From: Arthrobacter sp. FW306-07-I
GTDB taxonomy: Bacteria > Actinomycetota > Actinomycetes > Actinomycetales > Micrococcaceae
Direction: 5' to 3'
NCBI RefSeq assembly: GCF_021800405.1
Contig: NZ_CP084550.1
Location: 620,001-684,000 of the forward strand
Length of the DNA stretch: 64,000 bases
The position numbers and the translations under genes were made by a program. Shown in pieces: positions 41,809 through 50,275 of the stretch (positions within the stretch are counted from its first letter, which is position 1; every line of letters starts with the position of its first letter). Below the pieces are notes generated by a model, which worked only from the letters and a program-made list of their open reading frames with translations, was not told where the DNA came from and made no database searches.

Positions 41809-43227
41809 CTAGGCCCGTACCAGGGACAGGACGCGGTCGCGGATGCGTTCCATGGTGGCCCGGTCCGTGGCCTCGGCGTTGAGCCGCAGGAACGGCTCGG
41901 TGTTGGACGGGCGCAGGTTGAACCAGTAGCTGCCGTCGTTGGCGGTGAACGTGCTGCCGTCCAGGTTGTCGATGGTCAGGTCCTGGTCGGCGAAGGCCTG
42001 GCGTACCCGCTCCACCGCTGCCGGCTTGTCCTCCACCTCGGAGTTGATCTCGCCGGAGCTGACGTAGGGCTCGTATTCCCGTGCCAGCTCGGACAGCGGG
42101 CCGTCCTGCTCGCCAAGGGCAGCCAGGACGTGCATGGCGGCCAGCATGCCGGTGTCCGCGTTCCAGAAGTCGCGGAAGTAGAAGTGCGCCGAGTGCTCGC
42201 CGCCGAACACCGCGCCTTCCTTGGCCATGACCGCCTTGATGAAGGAGTGGCCCACGCGTGTGCGGACCGCGCGTCCGCCGTCGTGCTCCACCAGCTCCGC
42301 CACGGCGCGCGAGGTGAGCAGGTTGTGGATGATGGTGGGGTTTTCCTCGCCTTGGGCCTTTGCCCGGGCGATTTCGCGGCGGGCCACCATGCCGGTAATG
42401 GCCGACGGCGACACGGGCTCGCCCTTTTCATCGATGACGAAGCAGCGGTCGGCGTCGCCGTCGAACGCCAGGCCGATGTCCGCGCCGTGTTCAATGACGG
42501 CGGCCTGCAGGTCCCGGAGGTTTTCCGGCTCCAGCGGGTTGGCCGGGTGGTTGGGGAAGGAACCGTCCAGTTCGAAGTAGAGCGGGACGACGTCGAACGG
42601 CAGCTTGGGCAGCAGCGCATCCCCCAGGACGGCAGGCGTGGTCAACCCGGCCATGCCGTTGCCGGCGTCCACCACCACCTTCAGGGGGCGGGATGCGGAG
42701 AGGTCAACGAGCTTGCGGAGGTACTCGGAGTAGTCCTTGAGCACGTCGCGGACGCTGATGAGGCCCTTGGTGCCGGCGCGGGGAATGGAGCCGGAGTTCA
42801 GGTACTGCTCCGCGAGGGCCTGGATGTCCTTGAGGCCCGTTTCGGAGGAGATGGGCACGGCGCCTGCCTTGGCCATCTTGATGCCGTTGTACTCGGCAGG
42901 GTTGTGACTGGCGGTGAAGGTTGCGCCGGCGCGGTTGAGGAAACCGCAGGCGAAGTACAGCTCATCGGTGGAGATCAGGTCCAGCAATTCCACGTTGGCA
43001 CCCCGCGTTGCCGCTCCGTTTGCGAAGGCCTTGGTGAACTCGGGGGATGAGGGGCGCATGTCGCCGCCCACCACGATGGTCTGGCCCTCAAGCTGCAGGA
43101 CATCCACGAACGCGGCCCCCACGGCTTCGACGATTTCGGCGGTGATCGACTCGCCTACGATCCCGCGGACGTCGTAGGCCTTGAAGGAGGCCGAGAGATC
43201 AAATGTCGTTGTCTGTTCGCTAGTCAC
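41809..43227 (-). CDS. Phosphomannomutase/phosphoglucomutase
   Basis: 472 residues. The alpha-D-phosphohexomutase hallmarks are present: catalytic Ser in TASHNPAEYNG, metal loop DGDADRC, sugar-binding GEHSAHFYF and phosphate-binding RPSNTEPFLR. It interconverts mannose-6-phosphate or glucose-6-phosphate with the 1-phosphates, feeding GDP-mannose or UDP-glucose synthesis; ManB/CpsG-type is favoured. GTG 43227 has no ribosome site but lies 7 nt after TAAGAT. The longer frame upstream overlaps the promoter and is not needed. The next genes are a hypothetical and nsrR. Confidence 0.92.
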   Translation of the reverse strand: MTSEQTTTFDLSASFKAYDVRGIVGESITAEIVEAVGAAFVDVLQLEGQTIVVGGDMRPSSPEFTKAFANGAATRGANVELLDLISTDELYFACGFLNRAGATFTASHNPAEYNGIKMAKAGAVPISSETGLKDIQALAEQYLNSGSIPRAGTKGLISVRDVLKDYSEYLRKLVDLSASRPLKVVVDAGNGMAGLTTPAVLGDALLPKLPFDVVPLYFELDGSFPNHPANPLEPENLRDLQAAVIEHGADIGLAFDGDADRCFVIDEKGEPVSPSAITGMVARREIARAKAQGEENPTIIHNLLTSRAVAELVEHDGGRAVRTRVGHSFIKAVMAKEGAVFGGEHSAHFYFRDFWNADTGMLAAMHVLAALGEQDGPLSELAREYEPYVSSGEINSEVEDKPAAVERVRQAFADQDLTIDNLDGSTFTANDGSYWFNLRPSNTEPFLRLNAEATDRATMERIRDRVLSLVRA

Positions 43228-43233
43228 GGGCTT

Positions 43234-43240
43234 TATCTTA
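43234..43240 (-). promoter_or_regulatory. -10 element (TAAGAT) of the phosphohexomutase gene, leaderless
   Basis: TAAGAT ends 7 nt before GTG 43227 and decides that start. Confidence 0.55.
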
Positions 43241-43353
43241 CGTGGGCGGCGCACCCCGCCAAGGGGCTTCCCGTAACGGGCGCGGCTTTCCGTCGCACTT
43301 GTAGCGGTTTCCACATAAGAGCGCAGGCATGCGCAGCTGTCGGAGGGTGCTGG

Positions 43354-43359
43354 GATACT
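43354..43359 (+). promoter_or_regulatory. -10-like element (GATACT) of the helicase gene, leaderless
   Basis: GATACT ends 6 nt before ATG 43366. The sequence is a slightly weaker match than TANNNT. Confidence 0.45.
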
Positions 43360-43365
43360 GAATCA

Positions 43366-45570
43366 ATGGCCAATAACCAGTACGCTTCCCCAGTTTCCGC
43401 TGACGCAGTTGCAGATACGGCAGGTCCGGACGCGCCGGGGACCGCCACACATGCCGAGGCGCTTGAGGTGCTTCGCGGGCTGGTAGGCAACCCGGGCGCT
43501 GTCTTCCACGACGGCCAGTTTGAAGCCATTGAGGCATTGGTCGACGGCGGGCGGCGGGCTTTGGTTGTCCAGCGCACCGGCTGGGGCAAGTCGGCCGTGT
43601 ACTTCGTGGCATCCCTCCTGCTGCGGCGCCGGGGAGCCGGGCCCACCCTGATCGTTTCGCCCCTCCTTGCCCTGATGCGGGACCAGGTGGCGGCCGCCGC
43701 CCGCGCCGGGGTTCGCGCCGTCGCCATCAACTCCGCCAACCAGTTGGAGTGGGACGCCGTCCGCGGGCAACTGGCCGCCGATGAGGTTGATGTCCTCCTG
43801 GTCTCCCCGGAACGGCTCACAAACCCCGCATTCCGGGAGACCCAACTGCCCGAACTCCTCCGACGCACCGGGCTGCTGGTCATCGACGAAGCCCACTGCA
43901 TTTCCGACTGGGGCCACGACTTCCGCCCCGATTACCGCCGCATCGCGGACCTCATCACCCGGCTGCCGGATTCGGTGCCCGTCCTGGCCACCACAGCCAC
44001 GGCCAACTCCCGGGTGGTGCACGATATTGAAGAACAGCTCGGCGCGGGGGTCCTGACCATCCGCGGCTCCCTGGGCCGTGACTCCCTGCGGCTGGGAGTC
44101 CTGTCGCTTCCCGATTCCAAAGCTCGACTGGGCTGGCTGCTGACCCACCTGGCCGATCTCCCCGGCAGCGGCATCATTTACACGCTGACCGTTTCCGCGG
44201 CGGAGGACACCGCCCGGCTGCTGTCCGAAGCCGGACACAATGTGCTCGCCTATACCGGGCGGACCGATCCGGCAGACCGGGAGCGGGCAGAGCAGCTGCT
44301 GAAGGACAACGAGGTCAAGGCGCTGGTGGCCACGTCCGCGCTTGGCATGGGCTTCGACAAGCCCGATCTTGGCTTCGTCGTCCACCTCGGAGCGCCGTCG
44401 TCACCGGTCGCCTATTACCAGCAGGTGGGCCGCGCCGGCCGTGGCGCTGCCAACGCCGATGTCCTGCTGCTGCCGGGCTCCGAGGACCGTGAGATCTGGC
44501 AATACTTCGCCACCGCCTCCATGCCCTCCGAGGAAAAGGCTGCGGCCGTGCTGACGGCACTGGCCGAGGCCGGTGCAGCCCTGTCAACGGTGGCCCTGGA
44601 AGCCCGCGTCGACCTGCGCCGCACGCCGCTGGAGCTGCTCCTGAAAGTGCTGTCGGTGGACGGCGCGGTGGAACGGGTCGGTGGAGGCTGGCGGTCTACC
44701 GGCCAACCGTGGGTTTACGACGCGGAGCGGTACAGCCGCATTGCCGAGGCCCGCGTGGACGAGCAGGACTCCATGGTGATCTACCAGGACACCGCAGGCT
44801 GCCGGATGGAATACATCACTTCGGTCCTCGACGACGAAACAGCCCGTCCCTGCGGCCGCTGCGACAACTGTGCGGGCCGCTGGTTCCCGGCAGACGTTGC
44901 CGCGGACGCCACCGCGGCTGCCGGGCAGACGCTGAGCAGGGCAGGAAGCGTCCTGGAGCCGCGGCTTCAGTGGCCCAGCGGCATGGACCGTTTGGGGGTG
45001 CCGGTGAAAGGCAAACTCAAACCGGGCGAAGGCTTGTCGGAGGGGCGCGTCCTGGCCCGGCTGACCGACCTGGGGTGGGGCGGTGCCCTGCGGGAGCTGT
45101 TCGCCGCCGGTGCGGAGGACCGGCCGGTGGACCCCGCGATGCTCCAGGCATGTGTGCAGGTCCTGCGCGAATGGGGAACCGGCGACAGCCGGAACCCGGG
45201 CTGGAGTGGGGCGGGCCGGCCTGCCGCCATTGTTGGTATGCCGTCCCGGAGCAAGCGGCAGCTGGTGGGCTCACTGGCCCGCGGAATTTCCGACATTGGA
45301 CGCATTCCCTACCTTGGCGAGCTGCAGCTGGCGCACGGTGGCCCCACCGGCGGCCGAGGCGGCAACAGCGCCTACCGGTTGGCAGGGGTTTGGGACCGGC
45401 TGGTGGTGGGCCCGGACCTTGAGGCTGCCCTGCAGTCGGTGCAGGGGCAGAGCGTGATGCTGATCGATGACCTCGCCGACAGCCGCTGGACCCTTACCGT
45501 CGCGGGGCGCGCCCTTCGGCAGGCCGGGGCGGGAGCGGTACTTCCCCTGGTTCTGGCGCAGGCGGGCTGA
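43366..45570 (+). CDS. RecQ-like DNA helicase with a C-terminal phosphoribosyltransferase-like domain
   Basis: 734 residues. Helicase motifs run in RecQ order: FHDGQFEAIEAL (motif 0), QRTGWGKS with Lys75, IDEAHCISDWGHDFRPDYR, ATTATAN, and the QVGRAGRG motif VI. A zinc site follows (CRMEY ... CGRCDNC). The HRDC domain is absent. Instead the last ~165 residues (RVLARLTDLGWGGALRELF, then VGMPSRSKRQLVGSLARGIS) end in VMLIDDLADSRWTLTVAG, the PRPP-binding strand-loop of type I PRTases with the usual TTGAT loop altered to ADSRWT. Unwinding of DNA for repair is likely; what the PRTase-like part does is unknown. The end overlaps the MFS gene by 77 bp on the other strand. Confidence 0.85.
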   Translation: MANNQYASPVSADAVADTAGPDAPGTATHAEALEVLRGLVGNPGAVFHDGQFEAIEALVDGGRRALVVQRTGWGKSAVYFVASLLLRRRGAGPTLIVSPLLALMRDQVAAAARAGVRAVAINSANQLEWDAVRGQLAADEVDVLLVSPERLTNPAFRETQLPELLRRTGLLVIDEAHCISDWGHDFRPDYRRIADLITRLPDSVPVLATTATANSRVVHDIEEQLGAGVLTIRGSLGRDSLRLGVLSLPDSKARLGWLLTHLADLPGSGIIYTLTVSAAEDTARLLSEAGHNVLAYTGRTDPADRERAEQLLKDNEVKALVATSALGMGFDKPDLGFVVHLGAPSSPVAYYQQVGRAGRGAANADVLLLPGSEDREIWQYFATASMPSEEKAAAVLTALAEAGAALSTVALEARVDLRRTPLELLLKVLSVDGAVERVGGGWRSTGQPWVYDAERYSRIAEARVDEQDSMVIYQDTAGCRMEYITSVLDDETARPCGRCDNCAGRWFPADVAADATAAAGQTLSRAGSVLEPRLQWPSGMDRLGVPVKGKLKPGEGLSEGRVLARLTDLGWGGALRELFAAGAEDRPVDPAMLQACVQVLREWGTGDSRNPGWSGAGRPAAIVGMPSRSKRQLVGSLARGISDIGRIPYLGELQLAHGGPTGGRGGNSAYRLAGVWDRLVVGPDLEAALQSVQGQSVMLIDDLADSRWTLTVAGRALRQAGAGAVLPLVLAQAG

Positions 45571-47107
45571 CCGCAGGCTGGGTGGTGCCAGCTTGGGCAG
45601 GCGTGGACATGGTGGTTGTGCATGAGGTGCCAGGCTGCGTGTCCCCGTCCGCGGTGGTACCCGGCTTGGTGGACTGGTCCTGCCCGTGACCGCGCTGGCT
45701 CACTGCCGCCCCCGCATGACGCGGGAGCAGCAGGCTGTCCGCAGTGCTGGCGAGCATCAGGACCGCCATCGCCAGGAACGCACCGCGGAAGGGCCTGGCC
45801 GGATCCTGCGGTACCAGCACCGGGCCGTTGAAGGTCCGGATGAGCAGGGCTGCCAGGGCGATGCCTGAACCCGTGCCCAATTGCACGATTGTGGCCGAAA
45901 CCGTATTGGCGGACGTGAGTTGCGCCGGCGGAATGTCCGCGTACTGCACCGACGCATATGCGGAAAAGCCGATGGAACGGAAGGCGCCGCTGCACACCAG
46001 CAGCACGAACATCAACGCTTCCGGGGTCTCCGGCGTCAGGAAGGCACAGGCGGCGAAGGTGATGGCTGATGCCACGGAAGCGAACACCAGCATTGCCTTG
46101 AACCCGAACTTCCGGATCAGGGGGGTGGTGGCCGGTTTGATCCCGATGTTGCCCACAAATACTGCCGCCACCATGGCACCGGCCTGCAGCGGTGACCAGC
46201 CGAAGCCCGTCTGGAACATGAGCGGCAGCAGGAACGGAACCGAACTGATGGTGACCCGGTATACGAACCCGCCGGTGGCCATGGCCCGGAACGTCCGGGC
46301 ATGGAAGACCTGGAGATTGAACAGGGGGTGGGGAGCCCGGCGCATCCAGAGCACGGCGGCGGTGAGTGCCACGGCTCCAGCCAGCGCGCTGATCCCGGCC
46401 CAGGGCAGCTCCGGATGGCTGCTGGCCAGCTCCAGCCCGGCCACCAGTGCGCCCACCCCAACGGTGGTCAACGCCATGCCGGTCCAGTCCAGCCGTCGGC
46501 CGGGGTCTCCCGGTGTCACCGGAACCAGGCGCAGGGCCGCGGCAAACGCTGCTGCGCCGAGGGGGATGTTCACCAGGAAGATCCAGTGCCACGACAGGTA
46601 GGTGGTGAGCGCGCCGCCCACGAGCGGTGCGAGGACCGGTGCGAGGAGCCCGGGCCACACCAGGAATGCGGTGGCCCGCAGCAGCTCGGACTTCGGTGTG
46701 CCGCGCAGGACCACCAGGGTTCCCACCGGGACCATCATGGCCCCGCCGGCCCCCTGGGCGATGCGGCTCAGGGTCAGCGTGGCCAGGTCCTGGCTGAGGG
46801 CGCAGGCCAGCGAAGCGAGGGTGAACACGGCGATGGCAGCACAGAAGATCCGCCTGGCACCGAACCTTTCAGCCAGCCAGCCGCTGATGGGAATTCCAAC
46901 GGCCACCGTCAGGAGGTAGGCCGTCATGGTGATGTTGACGTCGGCAGCGGGAATGGCGAAGTCAGCCGCGATGCTGGGAATAGCGGTAGTGAGGACCGTG
47001 CCGTCCAGGAATTCCATGAAGAAGGTCGCTGCCACCAGGAGTGCCAGGCGAGGGTTCCATCCTGAACTGGTGCCGTCCGGCTGGTGTGGTTTGCTGGGTG
47101 CCGCCAT
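45494..47107 (-). CDS. DHA2-family MFS drug/efflux transporter
   Basis: 537 residues with about 14 membrane helices. Family signatures include MEFLDGTVLTTAIPSIA in helix 1, LAERFGARR in the first loop (motif A) and SRIAQGAGGAMMVP (motif C area). It is probably a proton-coupled multidrug exporter; the substrate is not deducible. The last ~70 residues are a disordered Pro/Thr tail whose final 77 bp are antisense to the helicase end. ATG 47107 follows CAGGAT by 6 nt (weak leaderless). Confidence 0.87.
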   Translation of the reverse strand: MAAPSKPHQPDGTSSGWNPRLALLVAATFFMEFLDGTVLTTAIPSIAADFAIPAADVNITMTAYLLTVAVGIPISGWLAERFGARRIFCAAIAVFTLASLACALSQDLATLTLSRIAQGAGGAMMVPVGTLVVLRGTPKSELLRATAFLVWPGLLAPVLAPLVGGALTTYLSWHWIFLVNIPLGAAAFAAALRLVPVTPGDPGRRLDWTGMALTTVGVGALVAGLELASSHPELPWAGISALAGAVALTAAVLWMRRAPHPLFNLQVFHARTFRAMATGGFVYRVTISSVPFLLPLMFQTGFGWSPLQAGAMVAAVFVGNIGIKPATTPLIRKFGFKAMLVFASVASAITFAACAFLTPETPEALMFVLLVCSGAFRSIGFSAYASVQYADIPPAQLTSANTVSATIVQLGTGSGIALAALLIRTFNGPVLVPQDPARPFRGAFLAMAVLMLASTADSLLLPRHAGAAVSQRGHGQDQSTKPGTTADGDTQPGTSCTTTMSTPAQAGTTQPAVSPPAPEPGEVPLPPRPAEGRAPRR

Positions 47108-47194
47108 GGGCTAATCCTGCCACTGCGGCAACACCTTGCGCCCTGCACGTCCGTGTGGTGGACAGCGCATTCCGACAGCGCAGGCAACGCAAAA

Positions 47195-47218
47195 GGCCCC
47201 GGTCCGGGGACCGGGGCC
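47195..47218 (-). terminator. Terminator downstream of tRNA-Ser(GCT)
   Basis: Arms GGCCCCGGTCC (47195-47205) and GGACCGGGGCC (47208-47218) with a 2-nt loop as drawn, followed by TTTTGCG on the minus strand, 6 nt past the tRNA. Confidence 0.85.
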
Positions 47219-47223
47219 AAACG

Positions 47224-47312
47224 CGGAGACGGGGGGATTTGAACCCCCGGTCGAGTTTAACCCCGACCCTTCATTAGCAGTGAAGTCCATTCGGCCGCTC
47301 TGGCACGTCTCC
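47224..47312 (-). tRNA. tRNA-Ser (anticodon GCT)
   Basis: Class II tRNA; acceptor GGAGACG/CGTCTCC, anticodon loop CTGCTAA giving GCT (reads AGC/AGU), long variable arm, T-arm GGGGG-TTCAAAT-CCCCC. CCA is not encoded. Confidence 0.96.
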
Positions 47313-47412
47313 AATCGCTATTGCTAGCCCACCAAGGATACGCAGATCCGGCCATGCAGCGCAAAACGGTTTCCTTCCCCACCCAAACCAATCGCTGAAG
47401 TCCCGCCGCCCC

Positions 47413-47970
47413 CTACAGGAAACGCTGTGCCGGGCGGACCATGCGGATCTCGGGCAGGTTCTCCCAGTCAGCCAGGACGTCCTCGGCGCCGTCGGGTTCA
47501 AAGCCGAAACGCCGGTAGAAGCCGATGGCCCGCTTGTTGCCGGCGGCCACCCACAAGCTCGCCGCGCTGGTGCCGATGGCAGCCTCCAGCAAACGGCCGC
47601 CCAGCCCAAGGCCCTGGTGCGAGGCCAGCAGGTAGAGGCCCCACAGTTCCAGGTCCCCGGACGACGGCGGCGGGTGCCCTTCGGGCGAACCGGGCGCTGG
47701 CAGCCGGCGGGCGCCGGAGAACCCAACCACTGTCCCGCCGTCGCACGCCACCCATGCCTCGGCAGGCTCCGGGCGGTCCAGCAAGTGTCGCCACAGCCGC
47801 AGTCGCCCCGCCGGATCCACTGAGGCAAGGAAGGCATCGGACAGCATTCCCCGGTAGGTCTCCTGCCAGCAGCGGACGTGCACCTGGGCAAGCCGCTCAA
47901 CGTCGCCGGGGCCGGCCCGGCGGACCGTCAGGGCAGGATTTAAAGCGTTCAGCCTGCCAGCGCCTTCCAC
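47413..47970 (-). CDS. GNAT-family N-acetyltransferase
   Basis: 185 residues if read from GTG 47970, which overlaps the end of the peptidase gene by 22 bp. The core (LTVRRAGPGDVERLAQVHVR, WVACDGGTVVGFSG, LYLLASHQGLGLGGRLLEAA, WVAAGNKRAIGFYRRFGF) shows the N-terminal strand, the acetyl-CoA loop Q-G-x-G-G and the C-terminal NKRAIGFYRRFGF of the family. The substrate is unknown. No ATG or good Shine-Dalgarno is found; CTG immediately at the TGA overlap is the only alternative near the fold's start. Confidence 0.78.
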   Translation of the reverse strand: MEGAGRLNALNPALTVRRAGPGDVERLAQVHVRCWQETYRGMLSDAFLASVDPAGRLRLWRHLLDRPEPAEAWVACDGGTVVGFSGARRLPAPGSPEGHPPPSSGDLELWGLYLLASHQGLGLGGRLLEAAIGTSAASLWVAAGNKRAIGFYRRFGFEPDGAEDVLADWENLPEIRMVRPAQRFL

Positions 47971-50201
47971 AGGAAATGCTGGCTGCGGGCCTGCAGCGCA
48001 GCGGCCTGCCGGTTGTCCGATGCGCCCGCGTGGCCACCTTCCAAAGCCTCGTGGAACCAGACATTGGGGATGCCCATGGCCAACATCCGGGCCGCCATCT
48101 TGCGTGCCTGCACAGGGCCCACCCGGTCGTCGGAGGTCGCCGTCCAGATGAAGGTTTCCGGATATTCCACGGCGTCCCTGAGCAGGTGGTAGGGCGAGAA
48201 CGTCCTGATGTACTCCCACTGTTCGGGAACGTCCGGATCCCCATACTCGGCAATCCACGAATGCCCGGCGGAGAGCCTGGTGTAGCGCCGCATGTCCAGC
48301 AGGGGCACTCCGCAGGAGACGGCTCTGAACAGTTCCGGGTAGCGGGTGAGCATGTTCCCCACCAGGAGGCCGCCGTTGGAGCCGCCCACGCAGCCCAGCC
48401 GCCGGGGCGAGGTGACGCCGCGCGAGATAAGGTCGCGTGCCACGGCCGCGAAATCCTCATATGCCCGGTGCCGGTTCTCCTTCAGGGCGGCCCGGTGCCA
48501 TGCCGGCCCGTACTCGCCGCCCCCGCGGATGTTCGCCACCACGTAGACGCCGCCGCGCGAGTGCGGAGCCTTCCCGCCGCTTTCGTCCGAAAGCGCGGTC
48601 CGCCGCTCCAGCCAGGCCCGGCCCACGGTGCCGCTGTAAGCAGGTGTCCGTGAAACCTCAAACCCGCCATAGCCGGACAGCTGTGTGGGGTTTTGCCCGT
48701 CCAAAGCCAGCCCCCGCGGAGCCACCTGGAAATACGGGACCCGGGTGCCGTCGTCGGACACTGCAAAGTGCTGCTCCACCTCGTAGTCACCGTCAGCAAA
48801 GAACGACGGCGAGGTCTTGACTGTCGCGTGCCGGCTCACCACGCCGGACGTCCCGTCGTGTTCCTTTTCCAGCGTGCCGCGCATCAGCGTCGTGGGGGTG
48901 GTGAAGCCGGTGGCGATGAGCCAAAAGTCGTCACCGGCCCCACCCTCGGCCGGTGCCTCGTCCTCGTCGTCCACGGCGTAGGCGTTGACGTCGTGCAGCG
49001 GCGGGCAGGCATCCAGGGGAGTGGCAGCCCAGCCGCCGTCCGCTGAGCCGGCGGGCCGTGACGGGTCCAGCACCCGGATCTCGGAGGAGACGTCCTTGAG
49101 CAGGTTGAGCAGCAGGAAGTTCCGGGTCCAGCTCCAGGACTGCAGCGAGGTGTGGGCGTCCGGGGTGAAGAGGACGGTGAGCTGCCGAATGCCGCCGAGG
49201 TAGTCCTCGAAATTGGCGGCCAGCAGGGATCCGGACGGATAGGTGGTGCCGTCCAGCACCCAGTCCTGCTGCGGGCGGAAAAGCAGCCATTCCCGGTGCG
49301 CGCTCACGTTGACGTCGGTGGGGACGTCAATCGGCGTCCAGGATTCGTCGCGCAGCACAAAGTTGGTGCGGTTGAAGAAGTCGATGTAGTCCACGGCGAA
49401 GGTCCGCTCAAAGCCGGGCGTGGAATCGTGCGCAGCCACGGCCATCATGTGGTCTTCCGGCACCTCGAAAATGCGCGGTGCCGTGGCCAGGGATTCGCCC
49501 CGTTTGAGGGACACCGCCGTCCGGGCGTAGGAGGAGGCGGTCTTGGGCAGGCCATCTGCGGTAGAGGCCACCAGCAGCATGTCGTTATCCAGCCACGAAA
49601 CGTTGCCCTTGGCTGTGGGGAGGTCGAACCCGCCCTGGGCGGGATCCACAAAGCCGCGTGCTTCGACGTCGAACTCGCGGTAGCGGTTGGCGTCGCCGCC
49701 GTCGGGGGAGAGGGCCAGCAGCGCCAGCCGGTAGGGCTCGCCGGCCGCGGGGCGCAGGAAGGTGGCGCCGTGGAACACCCACTCCACGCCCTCTGTGCGG
49801 GACAGTTCGTCCACATCCAGCAGGACGTCCCATTCCGGCGAACCGGTGCAGTAGCTGTCCCAGGTGGTGCGCCGCCAGAGGCCCTTGGGATTCCGGTTGT
49901 CCTTCCAGAAGTTGTAGTACCAGTCGCCGCGCTTGCCCACCATGGCGATCCGGTCCGTTGAGTCCAGGACTTCCAGGATGCCGGCTTCCAGTTCGGCGTA
50001 GCCGCCGTCCTCCAGCAGGTCCTCGGTACGGGAGTTCTGTTCCTTGACCCAGGCCAGCTGCTCCTCGCCGTAGATATCCTCCAGCCATACGTTTTCGTCG
50101 ACGGGTTCGGGTGCGGTTTCCCGGGCTGCGGTGCCGGAAGTGTCCCGGCCGGGACCGGGAACGGACGCTTGATCAGCTGCTGTGGTGGTCATGCGCCCCA
50201 T
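47949..50201 (-). CDS. Prolyl oligopeptidase family (S9A) serine peptidase
   Basis: 750 residues. The N-terminal ~420 residues form a beta-propeller-like region (VWLEDIYGEEQLAWVKEQN at the start). The catalytic domain carries GGSNGGLL (Ser), TSDDRVGP (Asp) and EGGHAGA (His). It cleaves short peptides after proline-like residues, in the cytosol. ATG 50201 has GATGTT 6 nt upstream; ATG 50192, 50219 and 50228 are possible. Divergent from the FAD protein with a 74-bp spacer. The GNAT gene overlaps its 3' end. Confidence 0.86.
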   Translation of the reverse strand: MGRMTTTAADQASVPGPGRDTSGTAARETAPEPVDENVWLEDIYGEEQLAWVKEQNSRTEDLLEDGGYAELEAGILEVLDSTDRIAMVGKRGDWYYNFWKDNRNPKGLWRRTTWDSYCTGSPEWDVLLDVDELSRTEGVEWVFHGATFLRPAAGEPYRLALLALSPDGGDANRYREFDVEARGFVDPAQGGFDLPTAKGNVSWLDNDMLLVASTADGLPKTASSYARTAVSLKRGESLATAPRIFEVPEDHMMAVAAHDSTPGFERTFAVDYIDFFNRTNFVLRDESWTPIDVPTDVNVSAHREWLLFRPQQDWVLDGTTYPSGSLLAANFEDYLGGIRQLTVLFTPDAHTSLQSWSWTRNFLLLNLLKDVSSEIRVLDPSRPAGSADGGWAATPLDACPPLHDVNAYAVDDEDEAPAEGGAGDDFWLIATGFTTPTTLMRGTLEKEHDGTSGVVSRHATVKTSPSFFADGDYEVEQHFAVSDDGTRVPYFQVAPRGLALDGQNPTQLSGYGGFEVSRTPAYSGTVGRAWLERRTALSDESGGKAPHSRGGVYVVANIRGGGEYGPAWHRAALKENRHRAYEDFAAVARDLISRGVTSPRRLGCVGGSNGGLLVGNMLTRYPELFRAVSCGVPLLDMRRYTRLSAGHSWIAEYGDPDVPEQWEYIRTFSPYHLLRDAVEYPETFIWTATSDDRVGPVQARKMAARMLAMGIPNVWFHEALEGGHAGASDNRQAAALQARSQHFLWKALAG

Positions 50202-50207
50202 CCAAAC

Positions 50208-50213
50208 AACATC
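50208..50213 (-). promoter_or_regulatory. -10-like element (GATGTT) of the peptidase gene
   Basis: GATGTT ends 6 nt before ATG 50201. It is a weak match, used only to rank the start codons. Confidence 0.35.
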
Positions 50214-50263
50214 ACCCATGGCTGGCAAGTCACACGGTGGGCGCCGGCCCCGTCTTCAGCCCG

Positions 50264-50269
50264 TACGCT
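50264..50269 (+). promoter_or_regulatory. -10 element (TACGCT), leaderless start
   Basis: TACGCT ends 6 nt before GTG 50276, supporting that start over the longer in-frame reading. Confidence 0.55.
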
Positions 50270-50275
50270 GGATCC

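Noticed and set aside
40867..43050. A 727-codon open frame on the plus strand over nsrR, the hypothetical gene and the phosphohexomutase
   Set aside because: It is antisense to three well-supported genes and carries no family motif.
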